Shown here: positions 54,292 through 63,500 of the stretch, piece after piece
Layout: every line of letters starts with the position of its first letter
Numbering within the stretch: the stretch's first letter is position 1
DNA from: Adhaeribacter aquaticus DSM 16391
GTDB lineage: Bacteria; Bacteroidota; Bacteroidia; Cytophagales; Hymenobacteraceae
Direction: 5' to 3'
NCBI RefSeq assembly: GCF_000473365.1
Contig: NZ_KI421517.1
Location: 620,001-684,000 of the forward strand
DNA length: 64,000 bases
The notes under the pieces: generated by a model
What the model saw: the letters and a program-made list of their open reading frames with translations, nothing else
What the model was told of the DNA's origin: nothing
Databases searched by the model: none
Program-made: the position numbers and the translations under genes

Positions 54292-55503
54292 ATGGCAAAA
54301 AAACTTCACGAAACTGCAAAGGAACAAGAGACGGCTATTTTAGTTGCCGTACCAAACAAACTTCAGGCAGAGGAAAAAACAAACGAATATTTAGATGAAT
54401 TAGCTTTTTTAACCGAAACAGTAGGCGCCGTTACTGTAAAGCGGTTCATACAAAAGCTGGATAAACCGGATATCCGGACCTATGTAGGCAAAGGAAAACT
54501 TGAAGAAATAAAGGCTTTTGTAAAAGAGTTTAATATAGATATGGTCATTTTTGATGATGACCTTACGCCTTCCCAGGTTCGAAATCTTGAAGCCGAATTA
54601 GGCGTTAAAATTGTTGATAGGAGCTTACTTATCCTGGATATTTTTGCTATTAGGGCAAAAACAGCACAGGCCCGCACGCAGGTTGAAATGGCCCAGTACC
54701 AATACTTTTTACCTCGGCTTACCAACCTCTGGACCCACTTATCGCGGCAGAAAGGTGGAGTTGGAATGCGTGGTCCTGGTGAAACAGAGATTGAAACTGA
54801 CAGACGGATTGTGCGGGACAAAATTGCGTTGCTTCGAGATAAACTCGAAAAGCTGGATAAGCAAAATTTCCAGCAGCGTAAATCCCGGACTGAAATGGTA
54901 CGCGTAGCCTTGGTAGGTTATACCAACGTAGGCAAATCTACTATAATGAACCTGCTTTCCAAATCAGAAGTATTCGCTGAAAACAAGCTATTTGCTACCG
55001 TGGATGCTACTGTACGAAAGGTAGTCATTGATAACATACCATTTTTGCTTTCTGATACTGTAGGTTTCATCCGGAAACTGCCTACCCGTTTAATTGAAAG
55101 CTTTAAATCTACGCTAGATGAGATCCGAGAAGCTGATTTACTGATTCACGTAGTAGACATTTCGCATCCTTCCTTTGAAGAACACATTGAAGTAGTAAAT
55201 CAAACTCTTAAGGATATAGAATCTGCTGATAAACCGGTAATGCTGGTATTTAATAAAATAGACCAGTACCGGGTACAGGAAGCAGATGAGATGAATGATA
55301 TGGGAGAAGGTGCGGAAAGGCCAACGATAGAAGAACTAAAAACAACCTATATGGCCAAAATGCATGCGCCGGCTATATTTATTTCGGCGGCCGAACGCCT
55401 AAACATTGATACCCTGCGGGAAGAACTCTCCCGTAGAATTGCGGCCGTTCATTTTGTGCGTTATCCTAATAATATTGAGCAGCCATTAGATAATAACCAA
55501 TAA
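54292..55503 (+). CDS. hflX: GTPase HflX
   Basis: 403 residues. The HflX N-terminal domain shows YVGKGKLEEIKAFVKEFNID and FDDDLTPSQVRNLEAELGVKIVDRS. The linker has RGPGETEIETDRRIVRDKI. The G domain has VGYTNVGKSTIMNLL (G1), DTVGFIRKLPTRLIESFKST (G3) and VFNKID (G4). It splits stalled or hibernating ribosomes under stress, mainly heat. It is monocistronic, ended by a terminator. An acidic insert (EADEMNDMGEGAERP) sits between G4 and G5. Confidence 0.96.
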   Translation: MAKKLHETAKEQETAILVAVPNKLQAEEKTNEYLDELAFLTETVGAVTVKRFIQKLDKPDIRTYVGKGKLEEIKAFVKEFNIDMVIFDDDLTPSQVRNLEAELGVKIVDRSLLILDIFAIRAKTAQARTQVEMAQYQYFLPRLTNLWTHLSRQKGGVGMRGPGETEIETDRRIVRDKIALLRDKLEKLDKQNFQQRKSRTEMVRVALVGYTNVGKSTIMNLLSKSEVFAENKLFATVDATVRKVVIDNIPFLLSDTVGFIRKLPTRLIESFKSTLDEIREADLLIHVVDISHPSFEEHIEVVNQTLKDIESADKPVMLVFNKIDQYRVQEADEMNDMGEGAERPTIEELKTTYMAKMHAPAIFISAAERLNIDTLREELSRRIAAVHFVRYPNNIEQPLDNNQ

Positions 55504-55549
55504 TAATGGTTACAAGAACCATTCAAATAAGACTTTAATAAATTAGGTG

Positions 55550-55575
55550 AAGAGTATAAGTCAGCTTATACTCTT
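55550..55575 (+). terminator. Terminator of hflX
   Basis: Perfect 11-bp stem AAGAGTATAAG (55550-55560) with 55565-55575, 4-nt loop, then TTTTATTT. Confidence 0.8.
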
Positions 55576-55696
55576 TTTTATTTCTAGTGTACTGCTATGC
55601 TGCTTAAAGCTAGCAAGCCACTTAATATAGAGAAAGCATCTTTTTAATTAAAAATAAGTAAAAGGCATAAACCCTGTACTAGTTAAACACTAACCT

Positions 55697-56191
55697 ATGA
55701 AAACCTTATTCTTAATGCGTCATGCCAAATCCAGTTGGGATTTTGAAGACCTTAGCGACCACGACCGACCACTAAACAACCGGGGTCGGAAAGATGCGCC
55801 GCTCATGGGCCGGGAACTAGTATCCAGAGAAATAGAAATAGACCTGATTATGTCCAGCTCTGCCGTTAGGGCGCTTACCACCGCAACCCTGGTGGCCAAA
55901 GAATTAGAATATGACGCGGAAAAAATAGCTATTGAGGAAAGCATTTATAAAGCCAACAAGCACGAGCTGCTGGATATTATCAGGAGTATACCTAACCAGT
56001 TTGACAAGGTATTATTACTTGGTCATAATTACTCTATTACCGAAGTGGCCAATTTGATTTCGCCAGAAATAATTGCTGAAATACCAACTGCCGGCGTGGT
56101 GGGCCTTAACTTTACCTGTACTACCTGGCGCGAGATAACTAAAGAAAACAGCACCTTTCTTTTCTTTGATTATCCCAAAAACCATTCTTAA
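55697..56191 (+). CDS. SixA-like histidine phosphatase
   Basis: 164 residues, histidine-phosphatase (phosphoglycerate-mutase-like) fold. The catalytic motif is LFLMRHAKSSWDFEDLSDHDRPL (RHA, as in SixA, instead of RHG), with SSSAVRALTTATLVAKELE and the second histidine in LLLGHNYSITEVA. SixA removes phosphate from histidine phosphotransfer domains; related proteins have other phospho-substrates. It lies 137 nt upstream of ppk1 on the same strand. This neighbourhood is common, and a link to polyphosphate metabolism is possible but unproven. Confidence 0.88.
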   Translation: MKTLFLMRHAKSSWDFEDLSDHDRPLNNRGRKDAPLMGRELVSREIEIDLIMSSSAVRALTTATLVAKELEYDAEKIAIEESIYKANKHELLDIIRSIPNQFDKVLLLGHNYSITEVANLISPEIIAEIPTAGVVGLNFTCTTWREITKENSTFLFFDYPKNHS

Positions 56192-56328
56192 TACAAGTAT
56201 ACAAATAAAACACCACTAGCTGATTGCCTGGTTGGTGATGAAGCATTATTTTTTGAGCTTAAACAGGTATAAAACGCATTAGCAAAAGTAAACTGCTTTT
56301 TCTATGCTTACCTGGCAGATAATCTATT

Positions 56329-58413
56329 ATGGAAAAAGATAAAAAATTTCTAAACCGTGAATTAAGCTGGCTGGCTTTTAACTATAGAGTATTGCAGGAG
56401 GCTAAAGACGCTTCTGTGCCTTTACTGGAACGCATTAAATTCATGGCTATTTTTTCTTCTAATCTGGATGAATATTTTAAGGTACGGGTAGCCACGCTAA
56501 AACGGCTTATTAAACTTAAGAAAAAGACCCGGGAAAAATTAACGGAAGATCCGGCTCAGGAACTGGAACAGGTACTGGAGGAGGTTGCCCGACAGCAGGA
56601 TGAACTCGGAGTAATTTTCCGGACGCAAATTCTGGAAGACCTAAAAAAGCAGCAAATATTTCTGGTAACTGAAAAAGAATTACAGCCTGAACAGGAGGAA
56701 TTTTTAAAAGGTTATTACGAAGAACATATAAAGGACATTCTTGCTCCCGTACTGCTAAACGGCTTAAGTTATTTCTTTTTAAAAGATCAGGTAGAATACT
56801 TGATTATTCGTCTCGTTCAACCACGCCACTCGCATTTAGCGCAAGAGGCATTTGCCTTACTGGAGGTACCGGTAAAAAAACACGGCGGTCGTTTTGTGAA
56901 ACTACCTACGCAAGGCGAAAACCGTTACTTTATGTTTTTGGATGATGTAATCCGTTACTTTTTGCCGCAAGTATTTCCCGATTACATAAGTGCGCAGGCT
57001 TATGCCATAAAAATTTCGCGGGATGCAGAGCTGGATATTGAAGAGGAAGTATCCGGAAATTTAATGGCCAAAATTCAGAAAAGCTTAAAAAAACGAGAAA
57101 CCGGATATCCTGCTCGTTTGCTATTTGATGCAGATACCCCTCATTCTTTATTAAAAATCATTCAGGATAAAACCGGCATAACCTCCGATGAATTAATACC
57201 AGGCAGCAAATACCATAATTTCCGGGATTTTTTTGGTTTTCCTAACTTTAATTTGCCCGATTTAAAATACGAACCGCAACCAACTTTGCCCCATCCGCAA
57301 TTGCGTTTCCATAAAAGTTTGTTAGAGGCTATTCATCACCAGGATTTTTTATTACATTATCCTTACCAGTCCTTTGAGTATGTAATTCGTTTTTTTTCCG
57401 AAGCAGCTGTAGATCCGGCCGTGAAATCTATAAGTGCTACGCTATACCGGGTGGCAGAAAAATCGCAGGTAGCTAAAGCCTTGGTGAAGGCAGCAAAAAA
57501 TGGAAAGATAGTTACGGTGGTAGTAGAATTAAAGGCCCGCTTTGATGAAGAATCTAATATCTATTGGGCTCGCAAATTAGAGAAGGCCGGGGCAACGGTA
57601 ATTTATGGTATTCCGGACCTGAAGGTGCATAGTAAAATAGGTTTAGTAACCCGACAGGAAGGTCAAAAAATGGTAAGTTATGCCTATTTGAGCACCGGCA
57701 ATTTTAATGAAGTTACCTCCTATATATATGCCGATCATGCCATTTTTACCGCTGATACCCGCATTACCAAAGATGTAGAGAAAGTGTTCCAGTTCTTTAC
57801 AGATCGCTTACCTAATAAGCGATTTAAAAACTTATTAGTGGCTCCGTTTAATATGCGGGAAAAATTTACGCAGCTTATAAACGAAGAAATACGAAACGCA
57901 AAAAAAGGCTTACCGGCCTACATGATTTTAAAGATGAATGCCTTACAGGATGAGCGCATGATAATGAAGTTGTACGAAGCCAGCAAAGCCGGCGTACAGG
58001 TAGAACTTATTGTGCGCGGCATCTGCAGCTTAATTCCGGGAATTCCGGGTTTAAGTGATAATATAACGGTACGTAGTGTTATAGATCGGTACCTGGAACA
58101 CGCGCGGGTTTATATTTTCTGTAATAATAATCAGGAACGGCTTTATGTGGCTTCTGCCGATTGGATGACCCGGAACTTAAGCCGCCGGATAGAAGTAGGA
58201 TTTCCGTTGCTAGACCCCAAACTACAACAGGAAGTTAGGGATATGGTAGAGTTTGAAAGAAAGGACAATGTAAAAGCCCGTAACTCCCGCAATATTTATT
58301 TGCGCCGGTCTCAGGAACCTGAGGTAAGATCTCAGTATGCTAAGTACGATTATTTAAAGCAGTTGAACCCCGCGCTCGAAAAGCCATCCGAAAGCGAACC
58401 CAGTAGCAAATAG
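56329..58413 (+). CDS. ppk1: Polyphosphate kinase 1
   Basis: 694 residues, full length. N-terminal domain FLNRELSWLAFNYRVLQEA, head domain, then the two PLD-like catalytic domains. The phosphorylated-histidine region is DLKVHSKIGLVTR, followed by YLSTGNFNEVTSYIYADH and the second catalytic segment ERLYVASADWMTRNLSRRIE. It makes polyphosphate from ATP reversibly and is usually membrane-associated. Preceded by a SixA-like phosphatase gene. Confidence 0.97.
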   Translation: MEKDKKFLNRELSWLAFNYRVLQEAKDASVPLLERIKFMAIFSSNLDEYFKVRVATLKRLIKLKKKTREKLTEDPAQELEQVLEEVARQQDELGVIFRTQILEDLKKQQIFLVTEKELQPEQEEFLKGYYEEHIKDILAPVLLNGLSYFFLKDQVEYLIIRLVQPRHSHLAQEAFALLEVPVKKHGGRFVKLPTQGENRYFMFLDDVIRYFLPQVFPDYISAQAYAIKISRDAELDIEEEVSGNLMAKIQKSLKKRETGYPARLLFDADTPHSLLKIIQDKTGITSDELIPGSKYHNFRDFFGFPNFNLPDLKYEPQPTLPHPQLRFHKSLLEAIHHQDFLLHYPYQSFEYVIRFFSEAAVDPAVKSISATLYRVAEKSQVAKALVKAAKNGKIVTVVVELKARFDEESNIYWARKLEKAGATVIYGIPDLKVHSKIGLVTRQEGQKMVSYAYLSTGNFNEVTSYIYADHAIFTADTRITKDVEKVFQFFTDRLPNKRFKNLLVAPFNMREKFTQLINEEIRNAKKGLPAYMILKMNALQDERMIMKLYEASKAGVQVELIVRGICSLIPGIPGLSDNITVRSVIDRYLEHARVYIFCNNNQERLYVASADWMTRNLSRRIEVGFPLLDPKLQQEVRDMVEFERKDNVKARNSRNIYLRRSQEPEVRSQYAKYDYLKQLNPALEKPSESEPSSK

Positions 58414-58570
58414 GTATTTATAAAACCATAAGTACCTACCTACTTTAAATGAATGGATTAAATATTTAGGCTAAATAACACATGTGTATTGCATGATAAG
58501 GCATAAAATTAAGAGTAACTTATTGCAAAGGAAGAGTTGATAAGATTATTTCAAACTAAATGTTTTTATG

Positions 58571-58578
58571 TACTTTTG
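58571..58578 (+). promoter_or_regulatory. Candidate -7 box for ICMT-like gene
   Basis: TACTTTTG fits TAnnTTTG, 38 nt before the start codon. Confidence 0.4.
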
Positions 58579-58616
58579 ACTTCCTAATACCTACGGGTAA
58601 AGTTGTATTTTAATCC

Positions 58617-59360
58617 ATGCCTTTAAGAGAAGAGTTTGAACAAAATGGCAATTGGCTTTTTGTAAGAAGAAGTTGGTTACCGGTATTGTTATACCCATTT
58701 GCCATTGCTATTATTTATTTTTACCCGGAAACTACCCATCACTATATTTCCAATGACCGCTGGGGCATCTTTTGCTTTCTAGTTTCTTTTTCAGGTCAGG
58801 TAGTCCGGGCTATTACTGTAGGTTTTACTCCCAAAGGAACTTCAGGTCGTAATACCTCACAAGGTCAGGTAGCAGAAACGTTAAACCAAACCGGTATATA
58901 CTCCGTGGTGCGGCACCCGCTTTATTTGGGCAACTTTTTAATGTGGCTGGGGCTCTTTATGTTTATTGGTGTTTGGTGGTTTGTACTAATATGCGCTTTA
59001 GCTTACTGGATTTATTACGAGCGCATCATGTATGCAGAAGAAGAGTTCCTGCGCCGCCACTACTCAGCTGATTACGAAAACTGGGCCAGCCGGACACCCG
59101 CTTTCTTCCCCCGTTTATCTGGTTGGGTACCTTCCAAACTAGATTTCTCTTTCCGAAACGTTTTAAAACGTGAATACAATGGTATGTTTGCTACCGTCGT
59201 ATCTTTTGTTTTGATTAATATTATCAGTAACTTTTTTGTTTTAGAAGAAATTAAAGTTGATGTTTTATGGCAAGCAGTTTTTGTTCTTGGAGCCGTATTA
59301 TTCATAGTTCTCCGTACCCTGAAAAAAAGCACCAGGCTATTAGATATTCCGGGCCGATAA
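58617..59360 (+). CDS. ICMT/PEMT-like membrane methyltransferase
   Basis: 247 residues, about five or six membrane spans. The C-terminal AdoMet-binding signature of the isoprenylcysteine carboxyl methyltransferase superfamily is present: VVRHPLYLGNFLMWLG, then YYERIMYAEEEFLRRHYSADYENW. In bacteria such enzymes methylate lipids or lipid A phosphate (LmtA-like), not proteins. It has two further C-terminal membrane spans (FATVVSFVLINIISNFFVL and VLWQAVFVLGAVLFIVL) beyond the minimal domain. The substrate is unknown. Confidence 0.85.
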   Translation: MPLREEFEQNGNWLFVRRSWLPVLLYPFAIAIIYFYPETTHHYISNDRWGIFCFLVSFSGQVVRAITVGFTPKGTSGRNTSQGQVAETLNQTGIYSVVRHPLYLGNFLMWLGLFMFIGVWWFVLICALAYWIYYERIMYAEEEFLRRHYSADYENWASRTPAFFPRLSGWVPSKLDFSFRNVLKREYNGMFATVVSFVLINIISNFFVLEEIKVDVLWQAVFVLGAVLFIVLRTLKKSTRLLDIPGR

Positions 59361-59391
59361 AACTACCTGTTCTTAAAAAGTATACAGTATA

Positions 59392-59427
59392 AAAAAAGCA
59401 GCCTCATTTTTAAATGGCTGCTTTTTT
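59392..59427. terminator. Bidirectional terminator
   Basis: Perfect 12-bp stem AAAAAAGCAGCC (59392-59403) with 59416-59427, 12-nt loop, T-runs on both strands, between convergent genes. Confidence 0.85.
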
Positions 59428-59446
59428 ATTTACCTGAAGTGGATAT

Positions 59447-60511
59447 TTATTGTTTTAGGAATCTTCTTGGCGGCACCAGGAAAACTTCTACTTTAAATAA
59501 TGGCGAACCTTTTAATCGGTTATCAATTAAGGGTTCTCCTCGTTTAGAAAAAAGGAAGCCGTTGTTGCTTTCTTTATCAAATACATCAAAAGAAAAATTT
59601 ACCCGATAGCCTGCTTCTGCTCCAACCCACAAGAAGTCGTATATTTCCCGCTCCCAGCGCACCCGGCCCCTAACTTCCGACCTACGTAACTCCATCGTTT
59701 CCAAATTAGTAAATTTAGGATCTACCACATTTATGTTATAATTGGCACCATCCACAGAGAGTCCGGCAAACCACAAAGATTTTTCGGAGGCGTTATACCT
59801 GATATCAAACCTGGCCGGCAAAATAGATTCTAAGCCCCATTTTGCATTAAAGGTGCGGTTATATAAAAAGGCAGGATAAATACGGCGGCGCCCAAGTACA
59901 TAACCTAATTGAGCTCCCACGCCATAAGACAGCATCGGGCTTTTCTTCCAGCCATACAAAAACTCTACTGTCGTTTTCAGGTAATCCGGCACTGCTACCT
60001 GGTGCGATTCATAATCCCCGTTCAACTCACCTTTAACCCGGAAAATGAAATAATTTCGCTCATTTATAGGCCGTAATACCACCACTTGGCCGCCAAGGCT
60101 TTTTAAATTTTTATCTTCTATGTTATTATAAAATTTATAAGCCGGAGGCTGCGGGTAGTTAAAATTAAATTCTTCAAAAGAATAATCAAAACCAGCAATT
60201 ATCTTTAAATGTGGATTATTAAGGGCCGGCACATAAAACTTTACATTAAATTTATTATTTCGCCGCACATCTCCCTCCCGGTTGCCTATGCTCGGATCCG
60301 GGGAAGTGGACCTTATGCCAAAAGTTGATTGTCGTTCGTAATTAATAACTACTCCCTTGCTCTTGCCCATCCCCTCTACCGATGGGTTAGCAAATTCTTT
60401 TGGAGATACCGGTAATTCGCTTGGATTAGATGTGTCTTGTGCTTTTACCTGTATCTGAAAAAATGTAAAACTCAACAGCACTCCCCAGTAATAAAGCTTA
60501 TTCATTTTCAT
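59447..60511 (-). CDS. Predicted outer-membrane beta-barrel protein (DUF6268-like)
   Basis: 354 residues from the ATG at 60511 (MKMNKLYYW; an ATG two codons on is equally good). The longer frame to 60571 starts with TTG inside the upstream gene and spoils the signal peptide, so it is rejected. MNKLYYWGVLLSFTFFQIQVKAQ is a signal peptide. The mature part has alternating strands such as NKFNVKFYVPAL, HLKIIAGFDYSFEEF, NYFIFRVKGELNG, MLSYGVGAQLGYVLG and EAGYRVNFSFDVFD. This is typical of an outer-membrane barrel; the DUF6268 name is from memory. It follows the giant phosphatase/barrel gene by 43 nt, probably in one operon. Confidence 0.75.
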   Translation of the reverse strand: MKMNKLYYWGVLLSFTFFQIQVKAQDTSNPSELPVSPKEFANPSVEGMGKSKGVVINYERQSTFGIRSTSPDPSIGNREGDVRRNNKFNVKFYVPALNNPHLKIIAGFDYSFEEFNFNYPQPPAYKFYNNIEDKNLKSLGGQVVVLRPINERNYFIFRVKGELNGDYESHQVAVPDYLKTTVEFLYGWKKSPMLSYGVGAQLGYVLGRRRIYPAFLYNRTFNAKWGLESILPARFDIRYNASEKSLWFAGLSVDGANYNINVVDPKFTNLETMELRRSEVRGRVRWEREIYDFLWVGAEAGYRVNFSFDVFDKESNNGFLFSKRGEPLIDNRLKGSPLFKVEVFLVPPRRFLKQ

Positions 60512-60554
60512 AGTTTTATTTAAACCAATAGCATAGATTTTAATGGAATCCTTT

Positions 60555-63500
60555 TTAGAACAGGAAGCCAAAGGTCACGTTAAAAAGTTTTTCGCTTTCT
60601 CCAACGGTATAAGTACCAGAAATTAGTGCTTGTTTAGCTATATCAAACCAGAGACCTCCACCAACTCCCCGATGTAGTCCCTTGAAGGGATTTCTTGAAG
60701 GATCATCATCTGTGAAAACCCGACCGTGATCTACTAATCCTAACACTCCAAAACTGCCAGGAAACAAATAAATATTGTAGTTAGATAGCTTTACCCGCGC
60801 CTCAAAATTAGCATAAAGGGTACTCCGGCCAGCATACCGCGCGATCCGATAACCTCTTAAATTGGTTGTACCACCCAAAGTATTAGCCTGGTAAAAGCGA
60901 TAGTCACCAAAATTATGAGTTCCTCCTATCCGGCCAGCCCAGGTAAGCTGAAACGGGAAGTGCGGTGTAAGGTAAAACCTTACCTCGGAAGCAAATCGGG
61001 TGAAAGACATATTCTCGCCGCCTAACTGACGACTTACATTAGCTTCATTTAACCACCGTATCCCAATTTTAGGATTTATGATATTATCTACTGCCGATAT
61101 ATTCATAAACATACGGGCGCCCAAGTATTTATTTAAATCAAAAGAGGTTGGCTCCGTTTGGGCTATCAGCTCACGGGCAATGGCTCCTGTCTCATTCCTT
61201 TCCACCTGAAACATGTCGAAACTAGGACCAATACCTACTTTTACAAAATGAAAAACATCATAGTTAAGGGTGGCAGAGGCTATATACCGGGAAAACCGTA
61301 CCCTATAATCTTCAATGCGCGATTCATCTGCATCTCTTCTGTTTCCTTGTCCGAAATAGTTAGCCAATAATTGAGGTCCGTTTCGGCTGGCATGTAATTC
61401 TAAATCCCAATCTTTGATAACATCTGTAAATAACCCGTTATACCTAATATTATAGGCGGAGGTAACAAAGGCATAATTTGCTAAAAAAGTATGTTGGGCC
61501 GCAAAAGGTTCTTTCCGGAATTTATGGGTGCGGTAAACAAACCCACCTCCTATATATAAGCGATCATCTATATTATACTGTAAAGAAATTTTTGGACCTA
61601 CATAAGGAATTTTATGTGCGGTACGCTCATACTTATTAACCTCCGGATAATCATCTGTTTTGTTTTTTGTTTCCGGACCAAAATGAAACACGTTGTTTGA
61701 TTCTGTATCATAAACATAAGTGCGCCGCATCAAACCTTTTACAGAAGAATTATCGACAATACTGTCCCGGTCATTCCCACCAATTATCCTTATCAAGGAA
61801 CCTTTATTTGCATTACCAGTTACATTAAATACATCCTTCCCATCAAGCCCATACAGCCTGATCTCTTTTGTTTCCTTTGGATCAAAGGTGCGCCTATACA
61901 AATGCCTGCCTAGCGTGCCGTCCCGCTTAATATTCCGGACATGCACTTCTGTCAAGCCGCCTTCAAGTCGTTTTATTTCAAAATGTTCTCTTTTATCGCT
62001 ACCAGTAACATCAACTATTTTAGAGAGGAAAGTATGATAGTTTGCCGCTAACTCCGGTAAAAGATCGCGACGAGATTTTAATTTAGCCGCAAGTTCCGGA
62101 GCCGACTGTTTATATACCTCTTCCGGGAGTTCCCGCAAGGCTTCTGCTATTACATTATCAGTAACTTTGGCTTTTATATCCTGAGCAATAGCAACCCATT
62201 GCTCTTTCGTAACACTTGAAAGAAAAGTACGGTCATTTGTTAAAGCCGTTAAATTTAGCCCGATATAATCGTTATAGTCATATCCAAAGTTCTGGAAGTT
62301 TCGCACTGCCCACTTACGGGTGGTTAGATACGGAATCAAACCATCGGCTTTAAAAAAGGCTACGTCCCGGTCCTTCGGTACAGGCTCATAAAATCTGCCT
62401 TCTTCCATTTTCCGTTCTGCCCACCGCCACTGACCTTCGTGCCGGTCCCAGTCGCCTATCAGCATATCAAACAACCGGGCCCGGGCAAAACCTTTTTCAT
62501 CTATTACATTGTCGTTGTCGGCTTGCTTTCTTTCCAGTACTTTTTCAGTACCCACTAAATTACGGGCATACCCTAAACTGGCTACATCCTGATGGTCTTC
62601 GTCTGGATTTTCTTCCAGTGTAGCAACGGTGTTTCCTACCCGTGGCAGATACGGACCTAATAAAGGATCATTAGGTATATAAACTAATTTTGGATTTACG
62701 TGAAAAACCCCGGCTGCTTTAGACAACGTAGGCAATACCAGTGATCCGTAGGGGTGCTGAGCTGAGATTTGGTCTTGTAGAATATCACGGGCAAAAGTTT
62801 CCCGCAGGGGCTCAGGTAACACAGCCTCTGGATTTTTATTTATGGAACGTAAGGAGTATTCCCGCCCTTCTTCATTGCGCAAACGCAGCGAAATAGTTTG
62901 TTTTCCGCCGCCCATTCTATATGGTTGTAATCCGCCTTTTTCAGTAGTTAAATCTAACAGCGGCATTTTTACCGGGGTACTCCAAATAGAGCGGTAATGC
63001 TCTCCCAACAACACCTTTTTTATAGCCCCGGCCTTATAAGCTGGGTTAGCCGCTACGGTAACAGTACTATCGCTGTAATTTGGCCGACCGGCACGTAAAT
63101 TTATCTGAGGTTCCTGGCCTTTGGCTACTACGGCTCTGGCCTCTTTCTTGTACATAAGGGTTTTATAAAACATTTTCCCCTCGCTGCCATCGCCTACCGG
63201 TTCCCAGAATTCTGCCCAAACCTCTCCATTCTGATAATAATTTACTTTTACATATCCTTTAGCTTCGTGGGCAAAAACAGCTTGTCCACCCGCAGCTATA
63301 TGCTGCGTTTTACATCCGGAACCACTTACAATTGTTGGTACATTATCTACTTTAAAATACTGCAAACCGTGCTCATGGCCGGCAGTATAGGCCACATTAG
63401 GGTATTTCCGGAAAACTCCCATTAATCCCTGAATAAAGGCCTGGTATTTAGGATGAGCTACATCCTGACTGATTCCGCCGTATTTGCGGGCAAAAGGATA

